The notes under the pieces were generated by a model. The model did not search any database. It was not told where the DNA came from and saw only the letters and a list, made by a program, of their open reading frames with translations. From the NCBI RefSeq assembly GCF_022376445.1, contig NW_025954986.1, forward strand, positions 62,001 to 126,000: a stretch of 64,000 nt of DNA. Direction: 5' to 3'. The DNA comes from Fomitopsis serialis. Its lineage: Eukaryota; Basidiomycota; Agaricomycetes; Polyporales; Fomitopsidaceae. Position 1 is the stretch's first letter; each line of letters begins with the position of its first letter. Position numbers and translations under genes: made by a program. This document shows, piece after piece, positions 52,323 to 62,432 of the stretch.

Positions 52323-53992
52323 CTAACGCTTACGGGACGCCGAACGCAAACACGGGCTACAAACACAACGGACGGTACTACGAATACGACCTACTTCGAA
52401 CCCTTGCCCTTCGAAGGTCCCGCGATGGGCCGGCAGCAGGAGGATCGAAGGCCCCACGCGCGACGGCCGTAGACTCGACGAACAATTGGTCGACGCGACG
52501 ACCGTAGTACTCTTGCAGCCCTTCGAGCATTGCGAGTTCGAGGCCCATGAGGTTGAGCGAGGCCTCCACGTTGCCGATGCGTTCGTTGGTCGCCGAGAGT
52601 GCCGCGCGAGCCTCGGCGAGCGAGCGGACGGGGGCGCCCTGAGACTGGAGAATCGCCGATATGTCGATCGGCGGGGCCTGCGTCTGTGCGGCGTGCAGGG
52701 CCGCGGCGGCACGGGGGTGGAGGGGCGTGCGCGACGGTACGAAGCCTGCGAGCCCGAGGCAGGGACCGTGACAGGAGCGGGCGCGGGGGCAGCGGGTTCC
52801 TCGGAGTCGCCCCGCTTACCTACGAAACGGAGATGTCAGCTACGAACAGCACCGAAATCTTCGAAGAACTAAGGCGAACTTACCGGCACGACGAGCCTTG
52901 CGAGTACCAGACAAAGTGGCGGCGCCCCAGTAGCAGCCCTGCTGGTCGTGCAGGCACTGGTTACACACCACCGCGTCGGCCTCGAAGACGCATTCCTTCG
53001 AGGTAGCGTAGCCGGCGGCGCAGCGATCGCACTGAGTCGCGAACAGTTAGCAGAATCAAACGAAGAAAAACGTTAGGGCACATACCGACATAGTCCGGTC
53101 ACGGACTGTAGTCGCGCGAGCAATGAGCTTGCGGACGGCGGTGTCCGTAACGTCGGGGGCCGAGCCGTCAGCGGGGGCCTTGCGCTTTTTGGTCTTCTTC
53201 GAGCCTTTGGGCTCGGGGACCACCTCGACTTCGGGCGACTCGGCGCGAACGGTCGACGCATCGGAGGCGGTGGGGGACGGAGCACGCAATTTACCTTTTC
53301 CCCGGACACCCGACCGGCCACGTCGTGGCAAGGCCTTCTCCTCGCGACGCTGGCGATCAGCCTCGCGCTTGTGCGCCTCGGCGGCCTCCTCGAGCTCGGC
53401 GGCCTCGCGGCGTTCGAGTTCCTCGGCCTTGGCGGCCTCGCGTCGTGCGCTTTCCTCGGCCTCGGCGGCCTCCTGTCGCTCGCGGCTCTCGCGCTCTTCG
53501 GCCTCCTTGCGCAGCTGGGCTTGGTTCGCTTCCCAGCGACGGCGGTCCTCGGCCTCCTTGCGCGCGTGATTGATAGCGGCGTCGAGCAGTGGCCACTGCA
53601 TGTTCTCGGCGCATTGGCGCGCGGCCTCCGGATTGGCGTGAGTGGCGAGGACGAGCAGCCGTCCCAACGCGTTCGCGTAACGGGCAGCGAGGGCCGCGCC
53701 CTTAGTCACGCGAGTGTACCGATTCTTCGAACACTTAAATTAACAAGACTTAAACGAGACGGACGCGACTTACCATGGCAGCGAAGGCGCCCTCAATCCA
53801 CTCTTCAATCGCCTCAGGGTTCTCTGGGACGAGGTGCGCCACGACCCAATTGGCGAGCGGAGCCATTGGGCTCTTCGGGTCGTGCGGAACGGGGAAGCCG
53901 GTTTTGGGATCCACGGTGTAGTCGGCGTCCGACGCAGGCGCGCCGGCGAGATCAGGGACGGGCGCGGGAGCGGAGGCAGGCGAGGCGGACAT
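52323..53992 (-). CDS. Antisense Zn-cluster/coiled-coil gene in gypsy-2 (about 490 aa, four exons)
   Basis: Exons are 53992-53774, 53700-53086, 53031-52884 and 52819 to 52323. Introns are 53773-53701 (GTAAGT...CTAAG), 53085-53032 (GTATGT, CTAAC, CTCAG) and 52883-52820 (GTAAGT...CGTAG). The N-terminal 73 residues (VDPKTGFPVPHDPKSPMAPL...WIEGAF) lead into a helical domain and a long charged coiled coil (EAEDRRRWEANQAQLRKEAE...). Basic KKTKKRKAP is a probable nuclear signal. Exon 3 begins with six cysteines (residues 279-311): C-x2-C-x9-C-x8-C-x2-C-x6-C. In the last exon two frames are open. The alternative one, ending at 52378, encodes a coiled coil (EARAALSATNERIGNVEASL...), so a one-base indel is possible. 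It has the same place and strand as the Zn-cluster gene of gypsy-1. Confidence 0.7.
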
Positions 53993-54357
53993 GGAGAGAC
54001 GGACGAAGTCAAGAGCGAGCAGAGCGGGGGATCAAGCGAAATTCGGCTGGAGACCCCGCCGCTATATGTGTGCTCGAGCTTTGTGGGTCCACCTACCGCA
54101 TTCGAGACGCTGAAACAACGGGGATCATCCCCATCAGAACCAGTCCAAAACGGGAAGGAAGCGCTCACCTCCCGTCCAATGGGATTAATTCTTCGGATCA
54201 ACGTGATCGAAGCGCGTCCTGCCGTTCGCTAATCGCTTCTCAAGTGCTCGCCATTGGACAAGACCTTCGGACGGCCTGGCGCGGAAGTATCTCGATGATC
54301 GCGGACGCAAATCAAGCGCCGGCGTGTTCGAGCCGACCGAGGACGGTCTGGATCTCA

Positions 54358-54369
54358 GTAAGGGGGAGA
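54358..54369 (+). promoter_or_regulatory. gypsy-2 polypurine tract
   Basis: TAAGGGGGAGA abuts the 3' LTR. The region before it (from 54335) is shared with an internal copy at 50693 and resembles the region before the gypsy-1 tract. Confidence 0.75.
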
Positions 54370-56038
54370 TGATGAGCCCTTAGCTCACCTACCCACCGAA
54401 AACGCGATTTACGGTCGGTACGACAGTATACTAAGTCCGTATGGTCGACGCGCTATCCGCCCGTTCGAGGGAACCGTCCGATGTTCGAAGCTCAAGTGTC
54501 AATGTTCGGAACCCTTAGTGGCAGAGGCAAGTGGTTTAGAAGCGTCGCTACATTGGTAGGACTCCGGAGCAAGTACATGGCTACGTCAACCTAGCTAGTG
54601 ACGACCCCGGCAACTCTCGTATCTATGTCCTCGACCACCACACCCGTGACCACCACCCCTACCCCTACGAACAGACGGACCGGTGTCGGAGCCACGATCA
54701 GTGTTGACGCGCTCGAGTAGGCTTTCGAGCAACCCGACGAGGGTGCCGTGCGTGCGGCGCTGGTCGACTGCGATGTTGTGAATCGCTCTACCCATGGACT
54801 CGAGGTTGTCGGGCAGCTGGCGAAAGTCGGACAGGATCAACGACTCGCGCTGATACTGCGGGTTCGCGAGGGGACGACGCTCGGCCTGGTTGACTTGTTC
54901 GAGCAGTACCAAGGTCTCGGACCACGCGATCGTAGGGTAGGGCGAACCTAGGATGTCTCCCTGGTTGCCATCGCGGTGAAAGACCTCGTCGAGGTAACGC
55001 ATCAACTCGTCGATCTCGGGGAACGACCTAGGAGCAGGAAGCGTATCGTTCGCCAGCAGGATGGCCCGACTGCGGGACTCGAACAAGAATCGCTGTTCGA
55101 AGGTCGGTTCGATGGTTCGAACGATAGTCTAAGTTCGGAGGCACGTACAATCATCCAACGGACTCCGTGAGCCCAAGCCAGCCACTCTCCGGGACTGTTG
55201 GCATCGTATCGCGGCTCGACAAGTCCCTCGGTCTTGAGGACCTCTAGGAGGCGGTAGTAGCGGGCAGCATACGCTTCGGAAGTTGGGTCGAGGTGCGGCA
55301 TGTTCGTGTAAGTCAGGCGAACTCCCGCAGCTGTCTCATATCTTCGAGGACTGTCACCGGCCCCGGTTATGTCCTTCGCCGTTCGGGGACGGTCGCCCGT
55401 TATGCGGAACCTGCGGAAGGCCGAGTTGGATTCTCTCATGTGTTAGTAGGTCCGGGTCGAGCGTTGTGACATTCTCCGATTGGCTGCTTTCCTTATCACT
55501 TTCATTCATCATGTCTTGTATTTCTCTTGGCTCTCTTGGTCTTCGGACCGTATTTTCCTGTATATACTCTGGGACTTGTTCCCTTCGAATCTCAGAGACC
55601 CCCCTACCCTCTCAATCTCACCTCGCGCCGGCGAGGTTCGTCAGCCAGCCAGTACGTTCGAAAGTCAGCAAGTTCGCCAGTCAGTCAGTACGTTCGAAGT
55701 CAGTCAGTCAGTTCGCCAGTACGTTCGCCAGCTCGTAGTTGCCCCGAGAGGCTCTACACTTCTTCTCCTGCCGTCGCTCGCCTCTCTTGTCACCGTTCGT
55801 TCGACACGTCTGTCGAAACCCTCCCTCCTACCTCCGAGGCTTAGCCCTCGTCTTCGAACAGTCTTCGACATCTTCGAAGCTCTCCCACGTCGTTCGGAGT
55901 CTTGTCCGTCCTCCTCCTTCTTACCTAGACCACTGTACAGTCCCCCGTACATCACATAGACGCAGAGGCCTCGCATACCACTGCTCGACCTCACGGTTGG
56001 GTTTTTGTGTGGCTTTTGTGTTCTTTTCGGTCGCGTCA
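54370..56038 (+). repeat. gypsy-2 3' LTR (1669 bp)
   Basis: Near-identical to 43890-45557, with one extra C in a C run near 55600. It ends TCGCGTCA, followed by the GCGG duplication and purine-rich element B DNA. Confidence 0.95.
54595..55301 (-). CDS. Antisense LTR gene of gypsy-2, 3' LTR copy
   Basis: Exon 1 is 55301-55149, the intron 55148-55093, and exon 2 is 55092-54595. It is identical in structure to the 5' LTR copy, with one substitution seen (LQYQ versus PQYQ in exon 2). Both copies are open, although the sense pol of this element is not. Confidence 0.82.
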
Positions 56039-56275
56039 GCGGGCAGACGGACGAGCAAGCGGACTCGCGGATGGGAGCACTCGCGGACGGGAGAACTCAC
56101 AGAGGGGCAGGCAAACGAGTGTGGCAACCGTGAGTGTACTGGGCAAATGCCCAGCGCGCAGACAGGGCTAATACCGAACGCACACACAGGCGGGTGAGCA
56201 GGTAAACGAGAGGGAGCACGTGTGTAGGTGAGCCAGCGGGTGCACGTACAGGTAAGCGGGCAGGCAGACGACACG
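56039..56275. repeat. Purine-rich tract continuing after gypsy-2
   Basis: GCGGGCAGACGGACGAGC-type DNA is the continuation of the 43640-43889 tract. AT-rich subterminal DNA of element B, with (GTT)n at 56361-56380 and CTAATTAGTACTAATT near 56525, follows to 56660. No gene. Confidence 0.65.
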
Positions 56276-56360
56276 TCTTAGGCTGAGGGTAGGATAGAAT
56301 ACTATGTGCACTGTTGTTTCTCAGTAGATATGCATGTGGAATACAGTCTTTGATTCATAT

Positions 56361-56380
56361 GTTGTTGTTGTTGTTGTTGT
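56361..56380. repeat. (GTT)n microsatellite
   Basis: Six or more GTT units in the right subterminal part of element B. Confidence 0.9.
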
Positions 56381-56660
56381 GTGAGATGGCCAGGCATGTG
56401 CTCACTCTCCCCTACTCAATGTATTGAGGACTCATGGTGGAGGATCATGGCTAATGTATACAGGATTGTCGGAGGATTACACCTCATGTAGCTCACATTA
56501 GAGCTCATTAGGACATCATTAGGGACTAATTAGTACTAATTATGTTGGGGGTAAAGGAATTCTGAATAATGCCTAATGCTTCTAATTTGTTCTAATTGTA
56601 TGAAAATATGTCTCATATACCCAAATTACATCTCATTAGGGAATTCAGGTTTTCCTGATG

Positions 56661-57316
56661 TTATTGACCCCTTCCGGTTACGGGCACCGTGGCGGTCCTC
56701 GACTGCAACTGTGGCGTGGATCTGTGTACCATCCATGGCGCCAACTGCATTGCGGAACCAAGGGAAGAAGCGAGGGTCGTCCTGTATACGTGGAGGAATG
56801 GGATCATCGGGTGATGGGAGACGGACCCATTTCTCGTAGAATTGTGGAGACGAAAAGAAATTGAGCATGCGCCGGAAATAGCTGAACAGCACATCAGAAG
56901 CTGTATTAGCAGACAGACAAGATCACCTACACTGAGATGGTCTCGTTGGACCGTTGGAAACGCTCTCCGAGGTGACGGATTGATAATCCCGTTACACATG
57001 CATACAGGAATATAGCAAGCTGTTCCTCCAGAGAAACATGACGGGAATCACCGTATCCATTGGCCTTGAGCTCATCAATGAGGCCATAGAAGACATGGTG
57101 ATGGACACCGAGTTCGGAATAGATACGCTCGGGATGACCAAGGAGTAACTCGAGGACCCAGGCTTCACCTGTGAGAGCAGATGTATGCCATGGTTCCCTG
57201 GCCACGAACGGTTGAAGTGCAACAAATATAGCAGTATAGACGACATAGATGAAGAGGGCAGCTCTCAGAATGAGTAGGCGGCGCTCTCGCTGCCAGTCGG
57301 GCGGCGGCGGAGGCAT
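56661..57316 (-). pseudogene. Harbinger transposase, N-terminal part
   Basis: Starts at 57316 (MPPPPPDWQRERRLL). Exon 1 has VHHHVFYGLIDELKANGYGDSR, SLEEQLAIFLYACVTGLSIRHLGERFQRSNETIS, a helix-turn-helix-like region typical of Harbinger transposases. A short intron lies near 56935-56907 (acceptor AATACAG). Exon 2 has YFRRMLNFF, then FFPWFRNAVGAMDGTQI with the first catalytic Asp (GAMDGT), and reaches RNRKGSI, where element B is inserted. With 39899-39226 it completes a DDE transposase. Confidence 0.9.
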
Positions 57317-57408
57317 GGTTTGTATGCGAGGATGCAAACGCGGGCGTGCGTCGTGACTCTGTGTTACTGTGGCTAATATTTGTACATATTTGCTATTGTA
57401 AGCAGAGA

Positions 57409-57468
57409 CTCGAGACTCTGCGCGAGACGCGTCCGAGTCTCGCTGGGTTTCGCTCACCGAACGGGGCC
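57409..57468 (-). repeat. Harbinger right TIR (60 bp)
   Basis: Perfect inverted copy of 37831-37890, followed by the TAA duplication. The 57472-57913 stretch beyond it is 3' flank of the methyltransferase gene; no other gene is seen there. Confidence 0.93.
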
Positions 57469-57913
57469 TAAAGTGCATGTTCGTTTCGCCCTTGAGAGGG
57501 TTACTTACCCCCCGGACCACGAGAAGGTCTGCACAGGGCTCGTCAGCGACGAGCCCTCCCGGGGGAACGAGCTCCGTTATGAGTGTTGACGGAGTTCAGT
57601 TGTCAAATCAATCATCATTTTCTTTGCTCGGAAGCGCTGATATCCCTGAGAAATCATAATCATATAATCAACAGAGCTAAACCCGTAGTACTGGGACCAC
57701 AATGACTGTGAGTGCATTATACCAACGCTGCCCAGTCGAAGCCTCGGTGGAAGTGTTTGAGTGTCACCCATGGCGGTAAACAAGCGTCCGCGGTGGACGG
57801 ATGGCAATTGCCCACTGGCGCTGACTGACAACCTCAAACACAAAATAGGCAGAACCTGCGCATTCAACGTCAGAAACGACGACAAATACATCCCAAAGCC
57901 ACCCACTTCATCT

Positions 57914-59050
57914 TCACGCCCTCCTCGCAAGCAACACCGCCATCGGCCACTCCACCTCCACCTCCTCGCCCTCCCCCGCCTCGCCCCCATCCTTCCCTTC
58001 CAATCGCGCCACCTCCTCCCTCAGCTTACGCCAAAACCGCACCTCCACGTCCGCGGCCTCTGGCACCTTCGCTTTCATGGTGTGCAGCGCGGAGAACGTC
58101 TGCAAGTATGCGAGCATGCCCGCCCACGTCGTGCGCGTCCGCAGGATCGACGGGCGCGCCTCCGGCAGCGCGTGGTGCGGCCGCGTGAAGTAGACGCGTT
58201 CAAAGTCCGCCCAGGACGCGGCGGAGAGGGTGCGCGGGTCTGGAATTGCCTGCAGGTGATCGTCGACGATGGTTCGCCCCGGTCGCTCCCAGTATGGCCC
58301 GACGGAGTGCAGCGGGTCCGTGCCTTGGCAGTACTCGTGGATGAGCGGCGTGAGGGAGGGGTATTGCGGGAGTCGGAATTGCGAGTAGCCCTGGTAGCGC
58401 TGTGAGCAACTGCGTATGGTGCGGAGGCGAAAAGACGGCTTACCCAGGCGGCGAGGGTGCCTCCGGGCTTGAGGACGCGCGCGGCTTCGGGCCAGAGCTT
58501 GGCCCAGTCGAACCAGTGCGCGGCTTGGGCTACATTCCGTCCACGGCGATTTAGAATCGGAGTATTGGATCATGTTGATTATTACGCACCGGAGACGATC
58601 AGATCCACGCTCCCTTCCTCCAGCCAGCCCAGCTCCTCCGCCGCGCTCTGTACGAACTTGAACCGCCCCGGCCTGTCGAGCTCCGGGCGCGACTTGACTA
58701 CCTCGCGTGCTTGCACGAGCATGCCCTCTGAGGGGTCTGACCCGATGACATTCTTGAAGGGGGTCAGCTCAAGCGTCGCTTGGCCTGTTCAAAGGATTGG
58801 TGAGTTAGAAAGTACAAGGGGACCTCAACACGCACCGGTGCCGCAGCCCAAGTCGAGCGCGGTGTCCCATCGCGCGCGCGGGTCGCGTCCGTGGTGGGCG
58901 AAGAGGAAGTCGTATAACTGCTTGGGGTAGGTAGGACGCGCTAAGGTACAGATGTCAGCGTGCAGTAGAACGCACGAGGTGGTGATCAGGGAAACGCGTA
59001 CCTGCGGCGTACCGCACCGCGTCAAACGTCTTCTGCGCGAACGTCGCCAT
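57914..59050 (-). CDS. Class I SAM-dependent methyltransferase (306 aa, five exons)
   Basis: Exons are 59050-59002, 58940-58836, 58784-58590, 58529-58444 and 58399-57914, all with GT-AG introns of 43-61 bp, and the sum is divisible by three. It starts MATFAQKTFDAVRYAA, then RPTYPKQLYDFL. Motif I is LDLGCGTGQATLEL, followed by VIGSDPSEGMLVQAR, an AEELG-x-L block, and LIVSAQAAHWFDWAKLWPEAARVLKPGGTLAAW. The order and the AAHWFDW motif are those of fungal trans-aconitate methyltransferase/Crg1-like enzymes, which methylate small carboxylic acids or related metabolites; the substrate cannot be read. Length is normal for the family and no breaks are seen. It is probably a resident host gene next to the Harbinger insertion. 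Confidence 0.9.
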
Positions 59051-60435
59051 GACTAAAGTACTTCCGTCCTGGTTGGACGCGTCTGAAGTGGGTGAAAGTT
59101 CGTTCTGGTCAACTGTGTAGCGTGTTAGCACTCGAACCTCCTAAGCTGAGGTATAGTTTTCTGTTCGCTGCACGCGTTTATAACCCCTGCAGTACGCGGC
59201 GAGACGCCAGCGTGAGTCAGACCTCGCGGTTGCGTGGTGTGGATAAAATGGAGAAGATGCGACATGTCGTTTGCACCGCAGGTTGGAAGGGACATTGTCG
59301 GGACAACATTTCGGCCGATAGGAGCGACGCGCGACGAAGGCGCCAAGGAAACGCGTCTGCGGGGATGGACACTAAACCATTTTCGGAATTTATATTGAAC
59401 GCTTGACATGGGCGCTTGAATTATTGCCGTTTGCGAAATAGTTGGCGGTGGCGCGTTTCAAACGCGTTTCGCACAAATGCGATCCCCAGTTTTTAGTCCT
59501 GCATGATTCACGAAGGCGGACGGCCATCATCGGATATATATTCTTGATGTACTCGATGAGGAGATTTGCACCCCATACTTAGTCTGTGAATTTGTTTAAT
59601 TCGTGCAAGACCGTCCGCGAGGGGGCCTCTTGGGCAAAGAAGCACACCTAGCACATGGATAACGAGCTGTGATCACAACTGGATAAGATACCCATGGTGT
59701 GACATGTTCCATGACGTGTACCCCAGGTCTTTTCTGGTAAGTAGCAGTGTCATCTTGCGATGTCGGGCCCGGTCGGTGTCCGACCGGCGCTCGAGCAATC
59801 CTAATGGGTACTTGCATTATGATAGCTTGAGCTCAACATTACATACCGTCGTTGGTGCCTTAGGTATGCTTGAAGGATTTATTGGGCGGTTTGAATCTAG
59901 AAACACGCTGCAGAGACGTCAGTGAATGTTCCAACGACACGGTCGTCGCCAAATGCCGCGGCAAGCACTTCATTTGAGCGCCAGGATGGCCCACTCGGCA
60001 TCGCTCAACGACACGCTGCTGACGCAAAAATCATGGGGCACACATCTAGTACATCATTGCATGTTATACCACAGCTATCCACGCAGTCACTCTTTATATT
60101 CTTCTAGTTTCATGGGCTAGACAGGCACTCAGCCCGGCTGCACAACTCCCCTCGGTCGAGCATATTCAACACCTATAAACATGTAAGGGGATCCGTGTCC
60201 GCATTCGCGAGTTATGCGGGACAGATGGTCGGGCATCGCGTTTGCGCGAAACGCGCCATCGCCCACTATCTCGCAAACAGCAATAAACACTGTTGAGTCA
60301 CCACGATGGATGCTATATAGGTGCCCATGAGGTCCTTGCGAGCCGTCTTCACGAAGGAAAATTGTACAAGCTCTGTGAGAGCTGTGAACGGCTTAGACCT
60401 AGTTGATTGTCGTAGCAGAGATAGCTCCACGACGT
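59051..60435. other. Intergenic region
   Basis: Between the methyltransferase start and the ABC protein stop. The 5' part would hold the methyltransferase promoter. AT-richer patches near 59510-59620 and 60040-60120. No gene, RNA or repeat supported. Confidence 0.5.
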
Positions 60436-62331
60436 TCAAGCAATGACTTCCTGTGCTACGCCATCCTTCAACAAGAGTCTCCTGACCCCGTCCGCCTTGG
60501 TCCAAGGCACCTCGTCTTCCCAATGACTGATCACCACGCACGCCTGCGTCGGTAGCAGTCCTCCCGCACCGTCCGCTAAGTACCGCCAGACCGCCTCCAC
60601 CATCCCCTCGTCCATCCCCGCCCACACCTCATCCAGCAGCACGATCGGCGGCCGCCCCACGAGCGCGCGCATCAGCAGAACCATGCCCTGCTCACCAGGG
60701 GTGAGGTCGATGAAGTGGCGCTTCGCAAACGCGACGTCCTCCGGCGCGCTGTACGACCCGTCGGGCACGCGCCCCTTCCACGCGCGCGGCCCAAGGCCCT
60801 CGAGCACCTCCCACACACGCTCGATTCGCCACTTCTCCTCGAGACCACCGGGCTCGAGCTCCTGCGCGGTGTCGTAGCCCACTCCGACGCGCATCCTTCC
60901 GCGGGGCACGAACACACCGCCGAACCCCGTCCCAATGACGTCCCACACCGTCATGCCGTGCCTTCGCGGGAACGCGGCGTGCAGCTCGGGGCTGACGCGC
61001 CCGATGCGCGTATTGAGCTGGAGCGTCGGCCAGCTCGCGCGCGGGCGGCCCAGCAGCTGGAGCCTCTCGCTCTGCGCGTACGACAGCGGGTGCTCGCCCG
61101 TGAGCATCGCGAGCAGCGTCGTCTTCCCCGCGCCGTTCTCGCCCATCAGGTGCCACCGCGAGTTCTCGTGGATCGTCCAACTCACGCTCTTCAGCACCTG
61201 CCGGCTGCCGTAGGTCACACTCAGGTTGTCGATCTTCGCGAGCTCGAAGCCGCGCTGCCGTTCGCCGTGTTTGGCACCACCGCCGGACATGGCGACAGCT
61301 GTGTGTCGCTGCTCATGTATCGCCTCGTGCATTTCTTCCGTCGTGCCCGTGCGTATGGTCTGTTCGGGCGTCACGAGCGCGACGTGAGTTATCCAGTCAG
61401 GAATCGGGTCCTTGGCTCGCATGCCGAGCAGAACATGGGGGGTATCAGGCTCAGTGGATGAGTGTTTCCGGTGGAGGAAGTCAGATATGACGGCTCGCGT
61501 TTCCACGTCCAGACCAGCTGCAGTGCGCGTGAGTACACAAACTAAGCTTCGACGGGGAGCACACGCACTCAGAGGCTCATCCAATATGAGCAGAGCAGGT
61601 CGCGCGAGGAGGGCCCGCGCAAGACGTGCCCTCCGCGTCTGGCCATTGCTCAACGCAATGAGCGGCAGGTCAAGCAGCGGGTTGAGGTGCAGCTCATCAA
61701 CCAGCCGTCGGAGCCTCGCAATCTTTCGCGAGGGTGTGCCATGATGGTGGTGATCCGCATCAGAGTGTTCCACTAAGTCCGGAAAGTACGTTTCCCGCAG
61801 GGTCTGCCCGTCACCATCCCGCATTGCACCGTACCTCGCAGTGTAGTCAAAAAACTCTCCGCCCTTCTGGCCCCTCGTGCTCCCCGCAAACCGGACATAG
61901 TGCTCTGGTGGTCGGTGACCTAGGAAGGGGAAGATCCCGCGAGGCGGGTTCGGGTGCAGACGGCGAGAACCAAGGAGTGACTCGAATAGAGCGCGTTTGG
62001 ATGTACCGTGGCCTGCGGATATAACGGCCCAGGATTCGAAGGGCTGGACCGTCCAAGAGATGTCACGGAGGATAGGCTCGGCGGTGTTTGGGTCGCCCGG
62101 AGCATAGATGGAGGACTTGGGTATCTCTATAATCGGGTCCGACGTGGACTTTGATGATACCGGAGCGGAGAGTTCTCTTTGTACAGAAAAGAACCGTGAA
62201 TCAGGTCGTGCAGCTATGTCACTGTACAGTCGTGCTCGAGGTTTGGCAAAGAACGCGTGCAGGATTTCGCGCCGAGGACAGAGTGCCGTCGAACGCATGA
62301 CCCACTTTGGAGGACGCCGTGATCGGCGCAA
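60436..62331 (-). CDS. Two-domain ABC ATPase without membrane segments (about 614 aa)
   Basis: The frame runs from 62331 to 60436 with one in-frame 51-bp intron (61568-61518, GTGCGT...TGCAG), whose removal gives LDEPLTGLDVETR. The first nucleotide-binding domain has a degenerate Walker A (SAGHGTSKRALFESLLG), a signature-like LSNGQTRRARLARALL and Walker B LLILDEP. The second has Walker A GENGAGKTTLLAMLTGEHP, a signature-like LTPGEQGMVLLMRAL and Walker B IVLLDEVWAG. No transmembrane helices are visible. The N-terminus is Arg/Ala-rich and could be a mitochondrial presequence. It resembles the fungal YDR061W-type ABC proteins. It is a likely host gene; its role is not established from sequence. 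Confidence 0.85.
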   Translation of the reverse strand: MRRSRRPPKWVMRSTALCPRREILHAFFAKPRARLYSDIAARPDSRFFSVQRELSAPVSSKSTSDPIIEIPKSSIYAPGDPNTAEPILRDISWTVQPFESWAVISAGHGTSKRALFESLLGSRRLHPNPPRGIFPFLGHRPPEHYVRFAGSTRGQKGGEFFDYTARYGAMRDGDGQTLRETYFPDLVEHSDADHHHHGTPSRKIARLRRLVDELHLNPLLDLPLIALSNGQTRRARLARALLARPALLILDEPLSACAPRRSLVCVLTRTAAGLDVETRAVISDFLHRKHSSTEPDTPHVLLGMRAKDPIPDWITHVALVTPEQTIRTGTTEEMHEAIHEQRHTAVAMSGGGAKHGERQRGFELAKIDNLSVTYGSRQVLKSVSWTIHENSRWHLMGENGAGKTTLLAMLTGEHPLSYAQSERLQLLGRPRASWPTLQLNTRIGRVSPELHAAFPRRHGMTVWDVIGTGFGGVFVPRGRMRVGVGYDTAQELEPGGLEEKWRIERVWEVLEGLGPRAWKGRVPDGSYSAPEDVAFAKRHFIDLTPGEQGMVLLMRALVGRPPIVLLDEVWAGMDEGMVEAVWRYLADGAGGLLPTQACVVISHWEDEVPWTKADGVRRLLLKDGVAQEVIA

Positions 62332-62394
62332 TAGAGTAGCAACGGCGGCCTGAGTCTTGACAGCCAGAAAAAGCAGGACGAAGATGAGGGGTGA

Positions 62395-62432
62395 CGAGGA
62401 GGAGGAGGAGGAGGAGGAGGAGGAGGAGGAGC
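62395..62432. repeat. (GAG)n microsatellite
   Basis: About twelve GAG units lie just upstream of the ABC gene start. The remaining 62433-63010 holds no gene that I can support, apart from a possible alternative 3' exon of the next gene (62616-62960). Confidence 0.9.

Larger units (their letters stand above)
43890..56038 (+). mobile_element. Ty3/gypsy retrotransposon gypsy-2 (12.15 kb), sense ORFs decayed
   Basis: The LTRs at 43890-45557 and 54370-56038 are almost identical (one base insertion and very few substitutions). The target duplication is GCGG (43886-43889 and 56039-56042). The PBS matches that of gypsy-1. The order is gag, protease, RT, RNase H, integrase (+), an antisense multi-exon gene, a polypurine tract and LTR. 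The sense frames are broken at many points by single-base losses (for example near 46310, 49320, 49677 and 50393). The antisense LTR gene is intact in both LTRs, and the other antisense gene is largely open. The hexamer TTCGAA is strikingly frequent throughout. Confidence 0.95.
39900..56660. mobile_element. TIR DNA transposon B, carrying host-gene fragments; contains gypsy-2
   Basis: The left end starts CATCAGGAAAATCCAGATTC. The right end, read inward, starts CATCAGGAAAACCTGAATTC. It is flanked by TT on both sides (39898-39899 and 56661-56662). Removing it restores the Harbinger frame (RNRKGSI then TQNVLACC). Without gypsy-2 it is about 4.6 kb: AT-rich subterminal DNA with CTAATTAGTACTAATT-type motifs at both ends, purine and pyrimidine tracts, and two gene fragments. 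No transposase is visible. It shares its TIR start and layout with element A. Confidence 0.75.
37831..57468. mobile_element. PIF/Harbinger DNA transposon with nested insertions
   Basis: The ends are perfect 60-bp inverted repeats (37831-37890 and 57409-57468, starting GGCCCCGTTCGGTGAGCGAA), flanked by TAA on both sides (37828-37830 and 57469-57471), the TWA target duplication typical of PIF/Harbinger. It carries the two standard genes: a Myb/SANT protein (+) and a DDE transposase (-), convergent. The transposase is split by element B, which itself holds gypsy-2. Without B the element is about 2.9 kb. Perfect TIRs suggest recent mobility. Confidence 0.93.

Noticed and set aside
53123..54372. 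Long + strand ORFs (Ser/Arg and Leu/Gly-rich) opposite the gypsy-2 antisense gene
   Set aside because: They mirror the Glu/Ala/Arg coiled coil on the minus strand and lack domains; the minus strand has good introns and the Cys6 cluster.
13459..57580. Shared 15-mer AACGAGCTCCGTTAT at about 13462 and 57568, considered as a LINE target duplication
   Set aside because: A 15-base chance match is expected once or twice in 64 kb, and the second site is not at the LINE 5' end.
60715..61461. 248-codon + ORF opposite the ABC protein
   Set aside because: Shadow of the conserved Walker and signature-containing minus-strand frame.
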